DNA from: Agathobacter sp.
GTDB lineage: Bacteria; Bacillota; Clostridia; Lachnospirales; Lachnospiraceae
Direction: 5' to 3'
Assembly (NCBI GenBank): GCA_022772675.1
Contig: JALEZW010000028.1
Location: 1-33,988 of the forward strand
DNA: 33,988 nt
Of the stretch, positions 8,745 to 17,192 are shown one piece after another. The translations under genes were made by a program, and so were the position numbers. Position 1 is the first letter of the stretch; the number at the start of each line of letters is the position of its first letter. The notes under the pieces are model-generated. The model was not told where the DNA came from. It searched no databases and saw only the letters and a list, made by a program, of their open reading frames with translations.

Positions 8745-8999
8745 ATGAAGACAAAGCTAATGGCGGCAGCGGATCGGGTGATTCTTGCGGCCGGATATAC
8801 CAAGGCGATCACGAGCCTCAAGTCGGTGCTTCTCACACTGGGAAGTGCCATGGGAGCCGTCATGCTGGTATACGGAGGAATTAAGTTTGCGATGGCTTTC
8901 CGGCAGATGGACCAGCAGGGAGAGCACCAGGCGGTGTATTCCGTGGTGGCCGGCGGCGTGCTGGTAGGGCTCAGTGCCCTGATCTCGGCACTTACCTGA
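8745..8999 (+). CDS. Small two-helix membrane protein, Maff2/VirB2-like pilin subunit
   Basis: The 84-residue product has an amphipathic N-terminus and two hydrophobic helices (about 25-45 and 60-82) joined by a short polar loop (FRQMDQQGEHQ). This is the layout of VirB2-like pilins and of Maff2-family proteins, which lie at this place in Firmicutes conjugation operons, between the coupling protein and the VirB6-like protein. I chose ATG 8745 because AGGAAAGGAGAG lies just upstream; an in-frame ATG at 8679 would translate the conserved leader, and the other copy of that leader has no ATG there. Strong expression is likely for a structural subunit. Confidence 0.75.
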   Translation: MKTKLMAAADRVILAAGYTKAITSLKSVLLTLGSAMGAVMLVYGGIKFAMAFRQMDQQGEHQAVYSVVAGGVLVGLSALISALT

Positions 9000-9031
9000 C
9001 GGAAAAATGAAAAAACCAGAAAGGAGAAATC

Positions 9032-9907
9032 ATGGCAGATGTTGTAAAAGCGTTATATAACTGCTCCTTTACCGTCTGGAATACCTTGATCGAGATTGCC
9101 ATGACACTGTTTACTACAAGTCCGAAAGAGGCAGCATCGGGTTCGGCGTATACTGTGGTGCATTCCATTTACAATGCCATAGCGGATGCGACCGTGCCCA
9201 TCGCAACGGTGTTCTTCATCATTGCCATCTACCAGTCGGTGGTGTCCGCACCGCCCGGCCAGCAGGCCCAGCGGTTTCTGCAGGATGCACTCCGCTACTG
9301 CATCATCTTGTTTATTGCAGCCAACATGTGGAACATCATGGGCTATATCATGGAATTTTCGGACGGGATCACAGGAAAGATTTCGGCATCAGGAAACTAT
9401 AAGCTTTCTGTGGGCGGGGATATGGAAACCATCATCGATTCCTGCCTGGTGCTTCCGGATTTTGAGCTTTCCGGGGAATGGCTGGAGAAGTTCTGGACCA
9501 CGGCAGGGTGCTCTCTTTTGTTTCTGATCGGAGGGATCGTGCTTTTGTTTATCATGGCAGCCAGCTGTCTGTCCATCATAAGCAGTGCCTTCCAGCGGAT
9601 TCTAAAGCCCCTTATGATTCTTCCCTTCGCGGGGATCGCAATCGCTCTTGGGGCAGGAGGGCATGATATTTCCAGGTCGCTTCTGACCTATATCAAGACC
9701 TTTTTCGGATTCTGTCTGTCGGGAGCCCTGATGGTCATCGCCGCAAAATGCGGGATAACGCTGTGCACCAACCTGGTGAACTTTGAACTGGGCGGGGTAT
9801 CGGATTTATACAAATGCATTCTTATCACCGTACAGATGGCAGTGACACCCATTGTGATCAGTGGACTTGTGAAGGGTTGTGATTCCATGACGGCCAGAAT
9901 GTTTTAG
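9032..9907 (+). CDS. VirB6/TrbL-like polytopic membrane protein
   Basis: The 291-residue protein has about six hydrophobic segments (near 50-70, 88-108, 155-180, 188-212, 222-245 and 262-282). This fits the VirB6/TrbL-type channel core of type IV secretion systems, which forms the inner-membrane pore. Its place between the pilin-like protein and the PrgI-like protein is the standard order in Gram-positive conjugation operons. Start ATG 9032 has AAAGGAGAAATC upstream. The sequence is too diverged for a motif-based call, so the name rests on topology, length and order. Confidence 0.75.
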   Translation: MADVVKALYNCSFTVWNTLIEIAMTLFTTSPKEAASGSAYTVVHSIYNAIADATVPIATVFFIIAIYQSVVSAPPGQQAQRFLQDALRYCIILFIAANMWNIMGYIMEFSDGITGKISASGNYKLSVGGDMETIIDSCLVLPDFELSGEWLEKFWTTAGCSLLFLIGGIVLLFIMAASCLSIISSAFQRILKPLMILPFAGIAIALGAGGHDISRSLLTYIKTFFGFCLSGALMVIAAKCGITLCTNLVNFELGGVSDLYKCILITVQMAVTPIVISGLVKGCDSMTARMF

Positions 9908-9926
9908 AAGGGAGTGAAAGCGTGCT

Positions 9927-10469
9927 ATGGCGCAGATGAAACGAAATGTAAATCTGGAAGAGATTGATTCCGACGCCCTGTTTGGCATTTCCGCCTTAAA
10001 GAACCAGACCGTATTCCAGAAGATCATCTTTTTCGGGAGTGTGGCTCTTGGCGTGGCTCTAAACGTGTTTCTTCCCATGTATTTTGGCACCCCGGGGATC
10101 GTGTGCATTCTTTTGTTCCTCGGTCTGCTATTGGCAGGCGTTGCCTTCGGGTGTAATTATACGCAGGACATGACCTACGGCAGATATCTGTATTATTTTT
10201 TCTTTCATCCAAAGGAGACGCTGTATTTTGTTTCCACGGAGGATGCAGAACAGGTCAGAAGGAATGCCAGGGCCATTAAGAGTGAGGAGGAGATGCTTTT
10301 AAGAAGGCAGAAGCAGGCAGATCCGAAGGCACAGAAGAAGCTGCTTGCGGGAGTTTTGGGGTTTGCCGTGCTTCTTGCGCTGCTTGTTACCGGCATCTTT
10401 GTATACGGCGGAATTAAGGACAGGGAAAAGATCCACCACACGGCGGAAATTCAGGCTATGGAGGAATGA
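9927..10469 (+). CDS. VirB3/PrgI-like membrane protein with extra C-terminal span
   Basis: Residues 1-30 are soluble, then two membrane helices close together (about 32-75) and a cytoplasmic stretch with FFFHPKETLYF, as in PrgI/TcpE proteins that dock the VirB4 ATPase to the channel. A third hydrophobic helix lies near 138-160 (GVLGFAVLLALLVTGIFVYGG), which is not typical of the short PrgI family. The start at ATG 9927 has GGGAG about 12 bases upstream, somewhat far. The gene ends one base before the VirB11/CpaF gene begins. Confidence 0.72.
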   Translation: MAQMKRNVNLEEIDSDALFGISALKNQTVFQKIIFFGSVALGVALNVFLPMYFGTPGIVCILLFLGLLLAGVAFGCNYTQDMTYGRYLYYFFFHPKETLYFVSTEDAEQVRRNARAIKSEEEMLLRRQKQADPKAQKKLLAGVLGFAVLLALLVTGIFVYGGIKDREKIHHTAEIQAMEE

Positions 10470-10470
10470 G

Positions 10471-11709
10471 ATGAATAAGAACAATGAAAGCTATGTAAGG
10501 CTTGCAAAGACACTGGAGGCACAATTCCAGAAAAAACAGGAGGCAGGGCTTCTTGCCAATCTGAACCGGAGAAATGTGGAGGGGCTGGATGTCACCCGGG
10601 AGAAGATCCTAAGCGATATCAGACAGCAGCTTGCACTGTATGAAAATGAAGACGGGGAGATGTTAAGGGAAGAGGAGAAGGATTATGTCCTTGAGCTGGT
10701 CAGAAAAGAGCTTTGGGGCTACGGCCTTATCGATGACCTGATTCATGACATGGCGGTATCGGATATCAAGATGTACGGGCCAGATCAGATCCGGATCAAA
10801 AGGCTGGGGAAAAGACAGTCCTGTGACCTGCATTTTCCGGATGACAGAAGTTACCGGATGTTTGTGACAAAGCTTTTGGAGCGGAACAAAATCAACCTTG
10901 GAACGGCAAATGCCATCCAGACATTTACGGATGCATCCCAGGAGGATTTTATCCTCCGGATCACGATGATCTCAGGGCTTCTTGTGGACGGCGGCAGCCC
11001 TGTCGTTGCAATCCGCAAGGTTCCAAAAGACAAATACACCCTGGCAGATCTTAAGAATGCCGGGATGTTTAAGGAGCCGGATCAGGGGAAGAAGGAAGAG
11101 GCTGAAAAAAAGAAGGCTTCTTCCATGGAGGAACTCATGGAGCAGATGGTGCAGTCCAAAGGGATCCTTTTTACAGGAAAGGGGGCCAGCGGGAAGACGA
11201 CCCTCATGAATGCCATGATTGCGGAGATTCCTGCAGATGAGTCTGTCATGATCTGCCAGGAGAATGCAGAGCTGTTTGACAGGAACCATCCGGACCTGTT
11301 CAGCTGCCACGTCATGACAAACCAGGGGGATTCCAAGGTCAGCTATGAGCTGGGGGATCTGACCAGGGCAGCTCTTCTGGTGGATCTGGACCGGGTCATC
11401 GTGGGGGAAGTAAAGGAAGGCAGCGAGGCAGCTGGTCTTTCCAAGGCATCTATGACCGGGCACAAGTGCTGGACCAGTGTCCACGGGGAAAGCTGCGAGA
11501 TGGCGGTGGACAAGATGGCAGACTATATCAGCCAGGCCACGGGCTATAGTACGAGGGATGCCCTAAAGCAGCTGCAGGGATTTGAGTATGTGGTGCACCT
11601 TAGGAACTTTCGGATCGATGAGATCATAAGGATTGATGGATGGAATAAGGAAAAGGAAGCTCTGGTATTTTCCAGTGTATATCCCCGTAAAGAAAGGAGC
11701 ACAAGGTGA
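10471..11709 (+). CDS. cpaF: CpaF/TadA-VirB11 family secretion ATPase
   Basis: This is a GspE/VirB11 superfamily hexameric ATPase. Walker A GKGASGKT lies at residues 236-243; ICQENAELF holds the Asp-box acidic residues, and RVIVGEVKEGSEA followed by TGHKCWTSVHGES is the Walker B and His-box region. CpaF/TadA powers Tad (Flp) pilus assembly, while VirB11 works in type IV secretion. The following tadB, tadC, pseudopilin and cpaB genes favour the Tad assignment. I chose ATG 10471 (MNKNNES) with GAGGAATG ahead; a longer frame upstream only overlaps the PrgI-like gene. At 412 residues the length is normal for CpaF. Confidence 0.9.
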   Translation: MNKNNESYVRLAKTLEAQFQKKQEAGLLANLNRRNVEGLDVTREKILSDIRQQLALYENEDGEMLREEEKDYVLELVRKELWGYGLIDDLIHDMAVSDIKMYGPDQIRIKRLGKRQSCDLHFPDDRSYRMFVTKLLERNKINLGTANAIQTFTDASQEDFILRITMISGLLVDGGSPVVAIRKVPKDKYTLADLKNAGMFKEPDQGKKEEAEKKKASSMEELMEQMVQSKGILFTGKGASGKTTLMNAMIAEIPADESVMICQENAELFDRNHPDLFSCHVMTNQGDSKVSYELGDLTRAALLVDLDRVIVGEVKEGSEAAGLSKASMTGHKCWTSVHGESCEMAVDKMADYISQATGYSTRDALKQLQGFEYVVHLRNFRIDEIIRIDGWNKEKEALVFSSVYPRKERSTR

Positions 11710-12782
11710 AGAAACAGCAGATCTTAGCAGCACTTTCTGTCCTGCTCGCTGCAGAGGCAGCTGGCTGCAGCGCATTCCCCACCGCAGAATCCATGGCCGG
11801 AAATAAAAAGACAGGCTTTTGTGATGCTGCAGACTTAGAGAGCGGGAAAGCTTATGTGTGGCACCATGAGGGAGGCAGTCTTAAAAAGGATCTGGAAAAT
11901 CCCGGAAAAGAGGAGGTTTATTTTACCTGTATCACGGGAGATTACAACTTTAAGAAGAAGGAACTGGAGGAAGTGAGCGAATACCCGAGGAATATCTGGG
12001 TGGATGCGGGGGAGGATGAACAGATCCCGACCGTCACAAAAGGGGACTGCCTGCTTTATGTTTCGGAGGACTCGGTGCCGGATTCCATCGTTTTTGAGCG
12101 GTTTGCCGATTACGGCTATACCATCGGGGTGTCAGGGCTTTCTGCGGATGAGGGCGGGCACTATTACCTGACCTATGCAGATGTAGAAGAGGACGACTAT
12201 AAACATTATATTGACATGAACTCCGATGCCAGGCAGCTGGCAGAATTATCGCCGGTTCCAAGGCTTTATCTGGACAAGGCGGGGGATGTGAAGGTGGATA
12301 AGGACAGTGTGTCCGACGGCGGGACCGTTCTTGGGCTTACAAAGGGAAAGACCTATGTGTGCGAGTTCTACACGGGCACCTACTATCAGGACTTTGCCCT
12401 AAAGGCAGACATTCACAGCTTTGTGAGCATGGAGCGGTTCGTAAGCCATGACTATGAATTCATGCACAGCAGCTTTATCAGGGTTCCGGTTCCGGACTAC
12501 TTAAAGAGCGGCTATTACTTTGTAAACGGTGCAGGGCTGTTCCGCTATGTGGCTAAGGAGGATTGGGCTCTGTATAACGGAAACGCCTATGATCCCTCCA
12601 TCGACTGGAATGACCCGGTAATCCTCTATAACAGGGACGGCACCGTCCGCTTTGATCCCTCTGCCATAGGCAGCGGGGAAACAGAAGTGGACATGCCGGA
12701 AACAGAAAGTGCCGCAGACCCCGGCGAAGACGGGGACTGCGGAAATGAAAATAAGGATCAAAGGAAGGAGGATGACTCTTGA
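11706..12782 (+). CDS. Hypothetical lipoprotein of the Tad/T4SS operon
   Basis: The N-terminus is a lipoprotein signal: MKKQ, a hydrophobic core, then AAGC with the lipidated Cys at residue 21. The mature 338-residue protein is rich in Tyr, Asp and Gly and should sit on the outer face of the membrane. I do not recognise the fold; two stretches (about 45-115 and 200-270) contain similar patterns (GKAYV/GKTYVCEFYTG and YFTCITGDYNF) and could be two copies of one domain. The C-terminus is acidic and low in complexity. The start is GTG 11706, overlapping the cpaF stop by 4 bases, with AAGGAG upstream. A role as surface accessory factor for the pilus or channel is inferred only from position. Confidence 0.75.
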   Translation: MKKQQILAALSVLLAAEAAGCSAFPTAESMAGNKKTGFCDAADLESGKAYVWHHEGGSLKKDLENPGKEEVYFTCITGDYNFKKKELEEVSEYPRNIWVDAGEDEQIPTVTKGDCLLYVSEDSVPDSIVFERFADYGYTIGVSGLSADEGGHYYLTYADVEEDDYKHYIDMNSDARQLAELSPVPRLYLDKAGDVKVDKDSVSDGGTVLGLTKGKTYVCEFYTGTYYQDFALKADIHSFVSMERFVSHDYEFMHSSFIRVPVPDYLKSGYYFVNGAGLFRYVAKEDWALYNGNAYDPSIDWNDPVILYNRDGTVRFDPSAIGSGETEVDMPETESAADPGEDGDCGNENKDQRKEDDS

Positions 12783-13729
12783 AAGAAGTAGTAAGATATC
12801 TTCCCTGGGCAGGGATCTTTGTGTTCACGTTTCTTCTGGCCATTGCCGTGCACCGGAAGTTCTGTGAGGAGAATGTCTGGGAAAGAATCGTAAAAAGATA
12901 CAGGAGCAGAGTGGATGAAAAGATCCTGTCGGAGGCCGCGTTTGTGACAAAGTATGGATCCGTGGAAAACCATTCGCTCCTATACAGACTGGACCGGCTG
13001 ATGTTAACCAGCGGAATAAAGAACAGGATTCCCTGGGTGAACGGGGAGGTGTTTCTTCTGGCGGTCTTTGCGGCAGCAGTTTTTGGATTATTTGCGGGCA
13101 CAGCATTGTTTTCCAATGTGTTTGCAGGAATCTTTACGGCAGCTGCCCAGGCGGCGGTTCTGTACGGGGCTGCCCTTGCCATGTCCGGGAAGGTCTATAA
13201 CCAGATCGAGGATGGCACGGCAATCTTCGTATCCATCCTGTCGAATCATGCAAAGGGAAGCAGTGATATTGTGACCATCATGCAGAATACCATTCCCTCA
13301 CTGTCCGGACCGTTAAAACGCATCACGGAGAAATTTGTATCGGATTCGGAGAATACGGGAAACATCGATGTGGCTTTCGACTATATGAAGGAATCCGTGG
13401 ATAACAGACAGCTGCAGACGATCATCGTCAACCTGAAGAACTGCATGCACTACCAGGCAAATTATGAAGAGGTGCTGGCCCAGATGATGGGGCAGGTGGT
13501 ATCGGGTCTTTCCGCCAGGGAAGATAGAAAGAACATCCTTTTTTCCATGAAGATGACCCTGACGGTAATCAGCATCATGGCTGTTGTGATCGTCCTGATC
13601 ATCGGGGCGGGGTTGGATATAGATGTGGCAGGAAGCCTGACGGGCAATAAGATCGGGCAGGTGCTGCTTCTCGTTACGGGTCTTTTGTATCTGATGGTCG
13701 GCATCAAGATGTTTAAGACGGACAAGTAG
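12779..13729 (+). CDS. tadB: TadB-like membrane platform protein (GspF superfamily)
   Basis: A 316-residue protein with membrane helices near the N-terminus (8-25), a pair at about 80-125, and another pair at the C-terminus (258-310), flanking a helical cytoplasmic domain (about 130-250). This is the TadB layout, the inner-membrane platform on which the CpaF ATPase acts. It is directly followed by a second, TadC-like platform protein, the usual tadA-tadB-tadC order. The start is TTG 12779, overlapping the lipoprotein stop (TTGA), with AAGGAGGATG upstream, so translation is coupled. Confidence 0.8.
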   Translation: MKEVVRYLPWAGIFVFTFLLAIAVHRKFCEENVWERIVKRYRSRVDEKILSEAAFVTKYGSVENHSLLYRLDRLMLTSGIKNRIPWVNGEVFLLAVFAAAVFGLFAGTALFSNVFAGIFTAAAQAAVLYGAALAMSGKVYNQIEDGTAIFVSILSNHAKGSSDIVTIMQNTIPSLSGPLKRITEKFVSDSENTGNIDVAFDYMKESVDNRQLQTIIVNLKNCMHYQANYEEVLAQMMGQVVSGLSAREDRKNILFSMKMTLTVISIMAVVIVLIIGAGLDIDVAGSLTGNKIGQVLLLVTGLLYLMVGIKMFKTDK

Positions 13730-13745
13730 AAGGGGGGAATCACAG

Positions 13746-14585
13746 TTGGTATTTGTTTTGACATTCATTCTTTTCATATTGGTATTCTCCCTGGTGCAGG
13801 GACTTGTGTATCTGGCATGCGGGACCACGCCGGTAAGGGAAGCAGAAAAACAGTTAGGCCGCATAAAACAGTCATCTGCATGGAGAAAATTTGCTGCGGA
13901 AAAGCAGATTGCGTTAAGAAAGATGGGGGCAGGCGTCCTCTTAAAAGACCAGATGACGGTCAGCCAGTGGTATCTTTACAAGGCAGTCCTTTCGGCAGCC
14001 TTTGGCATGATCACATACTTTATCACGGGGGGTGTTTTAAATCTTGCCATTGGAAAACTGCTTTCCGGTGGGGCTGCGGTCCTGGGATGGTTTATCCTGG
14101 ATGTGATGCTTAGGTTAAAAAACAAATCCTCCAATGATGAGATGATGCCGGACATCATGGAGATGAGCCGGTCCGTGCTCTACGGAAAAAGAGGCGGACA
14201 GTATATCGGGGATGCCTTAAAGGATGCTGTGGTCGTGGTGGAAAACAGAAGACTAAAGAGTGCCCTGATGAAACTTAGGAATGATCTGGATGCAGGGAAA
14301 TCCTTAGACATCTGTCTCGATGAACTGGAGCTTGGCTTTGATAACGGCGAGATTTCATCCTTTTGTACGGTCATTAAGTCCCTGCAGTCCACCGGACAGG
14401 TGGATGAAGCGTTAAAGACATTGGAGAGCAGTATTGAGAGGGAGCAGGTCAGTGTAAACAAGAGGCGATGCATGATTCTTGAGCAGAAAACTATGATGTA
14501 TGTGATCTTCATTGCAATGGATATCCTTGCCATGATTCTGTACTGCATCATCATGAAGCTTTTGGAACTTCAGATCGGATTTTAG
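13746..14585 (+). CDS. tadC: TadC-like membrane platform protein (GspF superfamily)
   Basis: A 279-residue partner of TadB. It has hydrophobic segments at about 1-25, 78-125 and 250-275, and a cytoplasmic T2SSF-like domain between them containing DIMEMSRSVLYGKRGGQYIG and a helical SLQSTGQVDEALKTLE stretch, which match the GspF fold pattern. The start is TTG 13746 after AAGGGGGGAATC. Together with cpaF and tadB it forms the core Tad secretion motor. It is followed within 12 bases by the pseudopilin-like gene. Confidence 0.78.
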   Translation: MVFVLTFILFILVFSLVQGLVYLACGTTPVREAEKQLGRIKQSSAWRKFAAEKQIALRKMGAGVLLKDQMTVSQWYLYKAVLSAAFGMITYFITGGVLNLAIGKLLSGGAAVLGWFILDVMLRLKNKSSNDEMMPDIMEMSRSVLYGKRGGQYIGDALKDAVVVVENRRLKSALMKLRNDLDAGKSLDICLDELELGFDNGEISSFCTVIKSLQSTGQVDEALKTLESSIEREQVSVNKRRCMILEQKTMMYVIFIAMDILAMILYCIIMKLLELQIGF

Positions 14586-14596
14586 GAGGTGTCTTA

Positions 14597-15007
14597 GTGT
14601 TTGGAAAGAAAAAGAAGGGAGCGGTTCTTGAAAATGTGCTGGTCATGTTTGTGGAGCTGGTGATCGTGTGTGCCTTTATGGTCATCATCTTTGGTGCTTT
14701 TTCCGGGATCAGTGACAAGTGGGGCATGCGTCAGGCCGCCAGGGAATATCTTCTGATTATGGAGACAGAAGGGTATTTAAAGCCTGCGGATGAGGCAGCC
14801 TTAAAGGCGGAACTGGAAGGATACGGGCTTTACAATATCAGTTTTGCCGGAAGCACCACGAGTGAGGTCAAATACGGACAGCGGATTTATCTGTGCATTG
14901 AGGGGACATACGATGACAATATCCTGTCCTTTGCGGGAGCCGTTTCCAAATATACCGCACATCCGGGAACTGTCACGATCCGCCGGCAGTCCACGGCCAA
15001 GCAGTAA
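14597..15007 (+). CDS. Pseudopilin-like protein, DUF4320-type
   Basis: The 136-residue protein starts with a short basic segment (MFGKKKKG) and one hydrophobic helix (about 12-35, VLVMFVELVIVCAFMVIIFG) with a Glu in the core, as in TadE/type IV pilin-like proteins. A small globular domain follows. It resembles the DUF4320 family found beside Tad-like genes in clostridial mobile elements, by memory only. The start is GTG 14597 with a strong AGGAGGTG 6 bases upstream. A prepilin peptidase that could process it is not visible in this window. Confidence 0.72.
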   Translation: MFGKKKKGAVLENVLVMFVELVIVCAFMVIIFGAFSGISDKWGMRQAAREYLLIMETEGYLKPADEAALKAELEGYGLYNISFAGSTTSEVKYGQRIYLCIEGTYDDNILSFAGAVSKYTAHPGTVTIRRQSTAKQ

Positions 15008-15019
15008 GGTGGTGACGGC

Positions 15020-15589
15020 ATGAAAAAGATACTGTTAAAGAAGAAGGAAGGGACCGGTGCCACCGGATATGTGTTTTTGTTTTTTGTGATGCTTCTCATG
15101 GTGGTCCTTACACTGTATCTGGCGTCAGTGGCAAAGCTTATGACCCACCAGCACCATGTGGACGATGCCCTGGCGGATTCGGTCCTGGCCAGCCTGGTGG
15201 CAGATGATGTGTATTATTTTGAGACTTATGAGAGCACTGGCACGCCGGTCATCCGCTTTATGGATACAGATGAGTCGAGGAAAATCTTTGCGGACTGCAT
15301 GATGGATGACATCGCACAGACCGATGGGTTTTATTATAACTTTGGAATCGACACCTACATCTGTTATGAAGTGGAGGGAGAACAGATAAAGATTACGGAG
15401 TATGCGGGAAATGCAGGCAATAAGACGGTCATGGTAAAGCCCGGGGGATCAGTGACAGCCCCGACCGGGGAACCGGTCACAAAGACTTCGGCCTACGCCA
15501 GGGTACGTTTTGACATTAAGAGCATCATTGACGGGAGTTTTATGACGAAGACGAAGGATATTTATTGTACGTTAAAGGTAAATCACTAG
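15020..15589 (+). CDS. TadE-like pseudopilin / surface protein
   Basis: A basic, Gly-containing N-terminus (MKKILLKKKEGTGATG) leads into one membrane helix (about 18-38, VFLFFVMLLMVVLTLYLASV), then about 150 residues of extracytoplasmic domain. This is the layout of TadE/TadF minor pilins. It follows the DUF4320-like gene by 12 bases and precedes cpaB, consistent with a minor pilin role. The start ATG 15020 has AAGGTGGTG upstream. The outer domain is not recognised. Confidence 0.68.
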   Translation: MKKILLKKKEGTGATGYVFLFFVMLLMVVLTLYLASVAKLMTHQHHVDDALADSVLASLVADDVYYFETYESTGTPVIRFMDTDESRKIFADCMMDDIAQTDGFYYNFGIDTYICYEVEGEQIKITEYAGNAGNKTVMVKPGGSVTAPTGEPVTKTSAYARVRFDIKSIIDGSFMTKTKDIYCTLKVNH

Positions 15590-15611
15590 GAAGCAGGAAA
15601 GGAGATCGTTT

Positions 15612-16310
15612 ATGTTTGAAAAGAAGATGACACAGGAGAGGAATCAGGCAAAAGAACAGAAGGGGGAGAAAGGGCTTTCCATCGTAAAAACACTTCTGAT
15701 CCCGGCACTTTTGGCCGCTGTTACGGTGTGCGCACTGTATGCGGCACTGCAGCAGAAGAACACAAGGGAGGACCTTAAGACTATGGTCTTATGCCTTAAG
15801 CAGGATGTGGCTGCCCACACCTATGTGGAAGCGGGGGAAACAGATGCGTATTTTACATCCGTGAAGGTGGAGAAGGCTGCAGTTCCCGAAAATGCGGTCA
15901 AATCCCTGTCGGAGCTTCCAGAGGGCGGGTTTTATGTGGAAAATGACATGAAAGCATCCCAGATGCTCCTTGCAGAGGATATAAGCGATGAGGACGCAGC
16001 GATGGCAAAGTACAAAAACGGATATGAGATCACATCCTTTAATGCGGCAGAGTTTGCAGATGGCGTGAACGGGGCATTGAGAAAAGGGGATGTGGTGGAT
16101 GTCTATGCCCTGGATCCCGCCACCAAGGAGCTTGGGCTTATGGCAGAGGATGTGTATGTTGCGGAAGTTTATGACAATTCCGGAAAGAAAATCACGGAGC
16201 CGGACGAAATTGCCACATCTTTTACAGTGTATGTGACCGGGGAGGAAGTGGAAAAGATCAACGAAGCTGTGTGCAACGGCGGGATCCAGCTGTACCAGAA
16301 AACGGTGTAG
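15612..16310 (+). CDS. cpaB: CpaB/RcpC-like pilus assembly protein (SAF domain)
   Basis: A membrane helix at about 24-45 is followed by a SAF-like domain (VKVEKAAVPENAV ... DMKASQMLLAEDI) and a CpaB C-terminal region with NGALRKGDVVDVYALD, the GDxVDV motif of Flp pilus assembly protein CpaB/RcpC. In Tad systems this periplasmic or wall-side protein helps guide the pilus. It is the last gene of the transfer operon before a terminator. The start ATG 15612 has AGGAAAGGAG upstream. Confidence 0.82.
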   Translation: MFEKKMTQERNQAKEQKGEKGLSIVKTLLIPALLAAVTVCALYAALQQKNTREDLKTMVLCLKQDVAAHTYVEAGETDAYFTSVKVEKAAVPENAVKSLSELPEGGFYVENDMKASQMLLAEDISDEDAAMAKYKNGYEITSFNAAEFADGVNGALRKGDVVDVYALDPATKELGLMAEDVYVAEVYDNSGKKITEPDEIATSFTVYVTGEEVEKINEAVCNGGIQLYQKTV

Positions 16311-16354
16311 GGGCAGGAAAACGAAACAGGAAAGACGAAGTAGAGAAAACAGAT

Positions 16355-16386
16355 ACCGGGGCAGGCTGCCCCGGTGTTTCTTTTGT
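16355..16386 (+). terminator. Rho-independent terminator of the transfer operon
   Basis: ACCGGGGCAG and CTGCCCCGGT (16355-16375) form a GC-rich near-perfect hairpin followed by GTTTCTTTTG. It lies 45 bases after the cpaB stop and ends the conjugation/Tad operon. Confidence 0.9.
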
Positions 16387-16429
16387 GCAGGAGAAACCCG
16401 CCCTATCACAGAGGAAAAGGGGAAATAAC

Positions 16430-16486
16430 ATGGTTTATGTCGCAGATTCCACGGTGTTTTGCAGGGGGGCTTTGTTATATACTTAG
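16430..16486 (+). pseudogene. Short ORF (18 aa), possible truncated gene start
   Basis: ATG 16430 is preceded by AGAGGAAAAGGGGAAATAAC, a good ribosome site, but the frame reaches a stop after 18 codons (MVYVADSTVFCRGALLYT). A good start on such a short frame at the boundary between the GC-richer transfer operon and the AT-richer cargo suggests the 5' end of a gene cut when the cargo arrived. A leader peptide is the alternative. Confidence 0.3.
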
Positions 16487-16528
16487 TTCATAAAACAAAA
16501 GCAATACAATCCAACGGAGGATAAAATT

Positions 16529-17185
16529 ATGAGGGAATATGTGATTGTTGATTTGGAGATGTGTAAAGTACCGAAGCCCATGAGAACGGAGAAATACCAC
16601 TGGTCATCGGAAACAATCCAGATTGGTGCCGTGCTGGTAAACGAAAATCTGGAAATTATCGATGAATTCAATAGCTATGTCCATCCGGAGTATGGAAGTA
16701 TTGATGATTATATCAAACATCTGACCGGAATCACGCCTTTTGATGTGAAGGACGCCAATGGGATGGAAGATGCTTTGAAAGCTTTTGTAAACTGGGTGCC
16801 GGAGGATGCTGTGTGTGTTTCCTGGAGTACCACCGACGAAAAACAGATCCGGCATGAGATCGAGGCGAAAGAAATTCATCTGCCGAGGCTCGACATGCTG
16901 CTGGATAACTGGCAGGACTGCCAGAAGACTTTTGGAGAGAAAATGAATACTGAGAGGCAGTACCGGTTATCAGAAGCGCTGATCGCAGCGGATATTATTT
17001 ATGACGAGAATATCCATAATGGTCTTGTGGATGCACGGAATACGGCAGAGCTCTTTATCAAAATGGAGAAGGAACCGGTTCTTGTGTTAAATAATTATTA
17101 TCGTAGGAGCCTGGAAGAGGAGGTTCAGCCGGAAATGTATACGATCGGGGATCTGTTTCCTGGCTTGCAGATGGCGATTGCGTAA
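16529..17185 (+). CDS. DEDDh 3'-5' exonuclease (KapD/DnaQ-like)
   Basis: All three Exo motifs are present. ExoI is IVDLEM (Asp8, Glu10), the middle acidic residue is Asp103 in STTDEKQI, and ExoIII is HNGLVDARNTA (His163, Asp168). HLTGIT at 64-69 also fits the family. The enzyme should remove 3' nucleotides from single-stranded DNA or RNA with two metal ions. At 218 residues it is a stand-alone exonuclease with a ~40-residue C-terminal tail, unlike the polymerase-associated form. It has a ribosome site (CGGAGG) and a terminator of its own, so it is a monocistronic cargo gene. Whether it is linked in function to the downstream GTPase locus is unknown. Confidence 0.85.
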   Translation: MREYVIVDLEMCKVPKPMRTEKYHWSSETIQIGAVLVNENLEIIDEFNSYVHPEYGSIDDYIKHLTGITPFDVKDANGMEDALKAFVNWVPEDAVCVSWSTTDEKQIRHEIEAKEIHLPRLDMLLDNWQDCQKTFGEKMNTERQYRLSEALIAADIIYDENIHNGLVDARNTAELFIKMEKEPVLVLNNYYRRSLEEEVQPEMYTIGDLFPGLQMAIA

Positions 17186-17192
17186 TGGAAAG

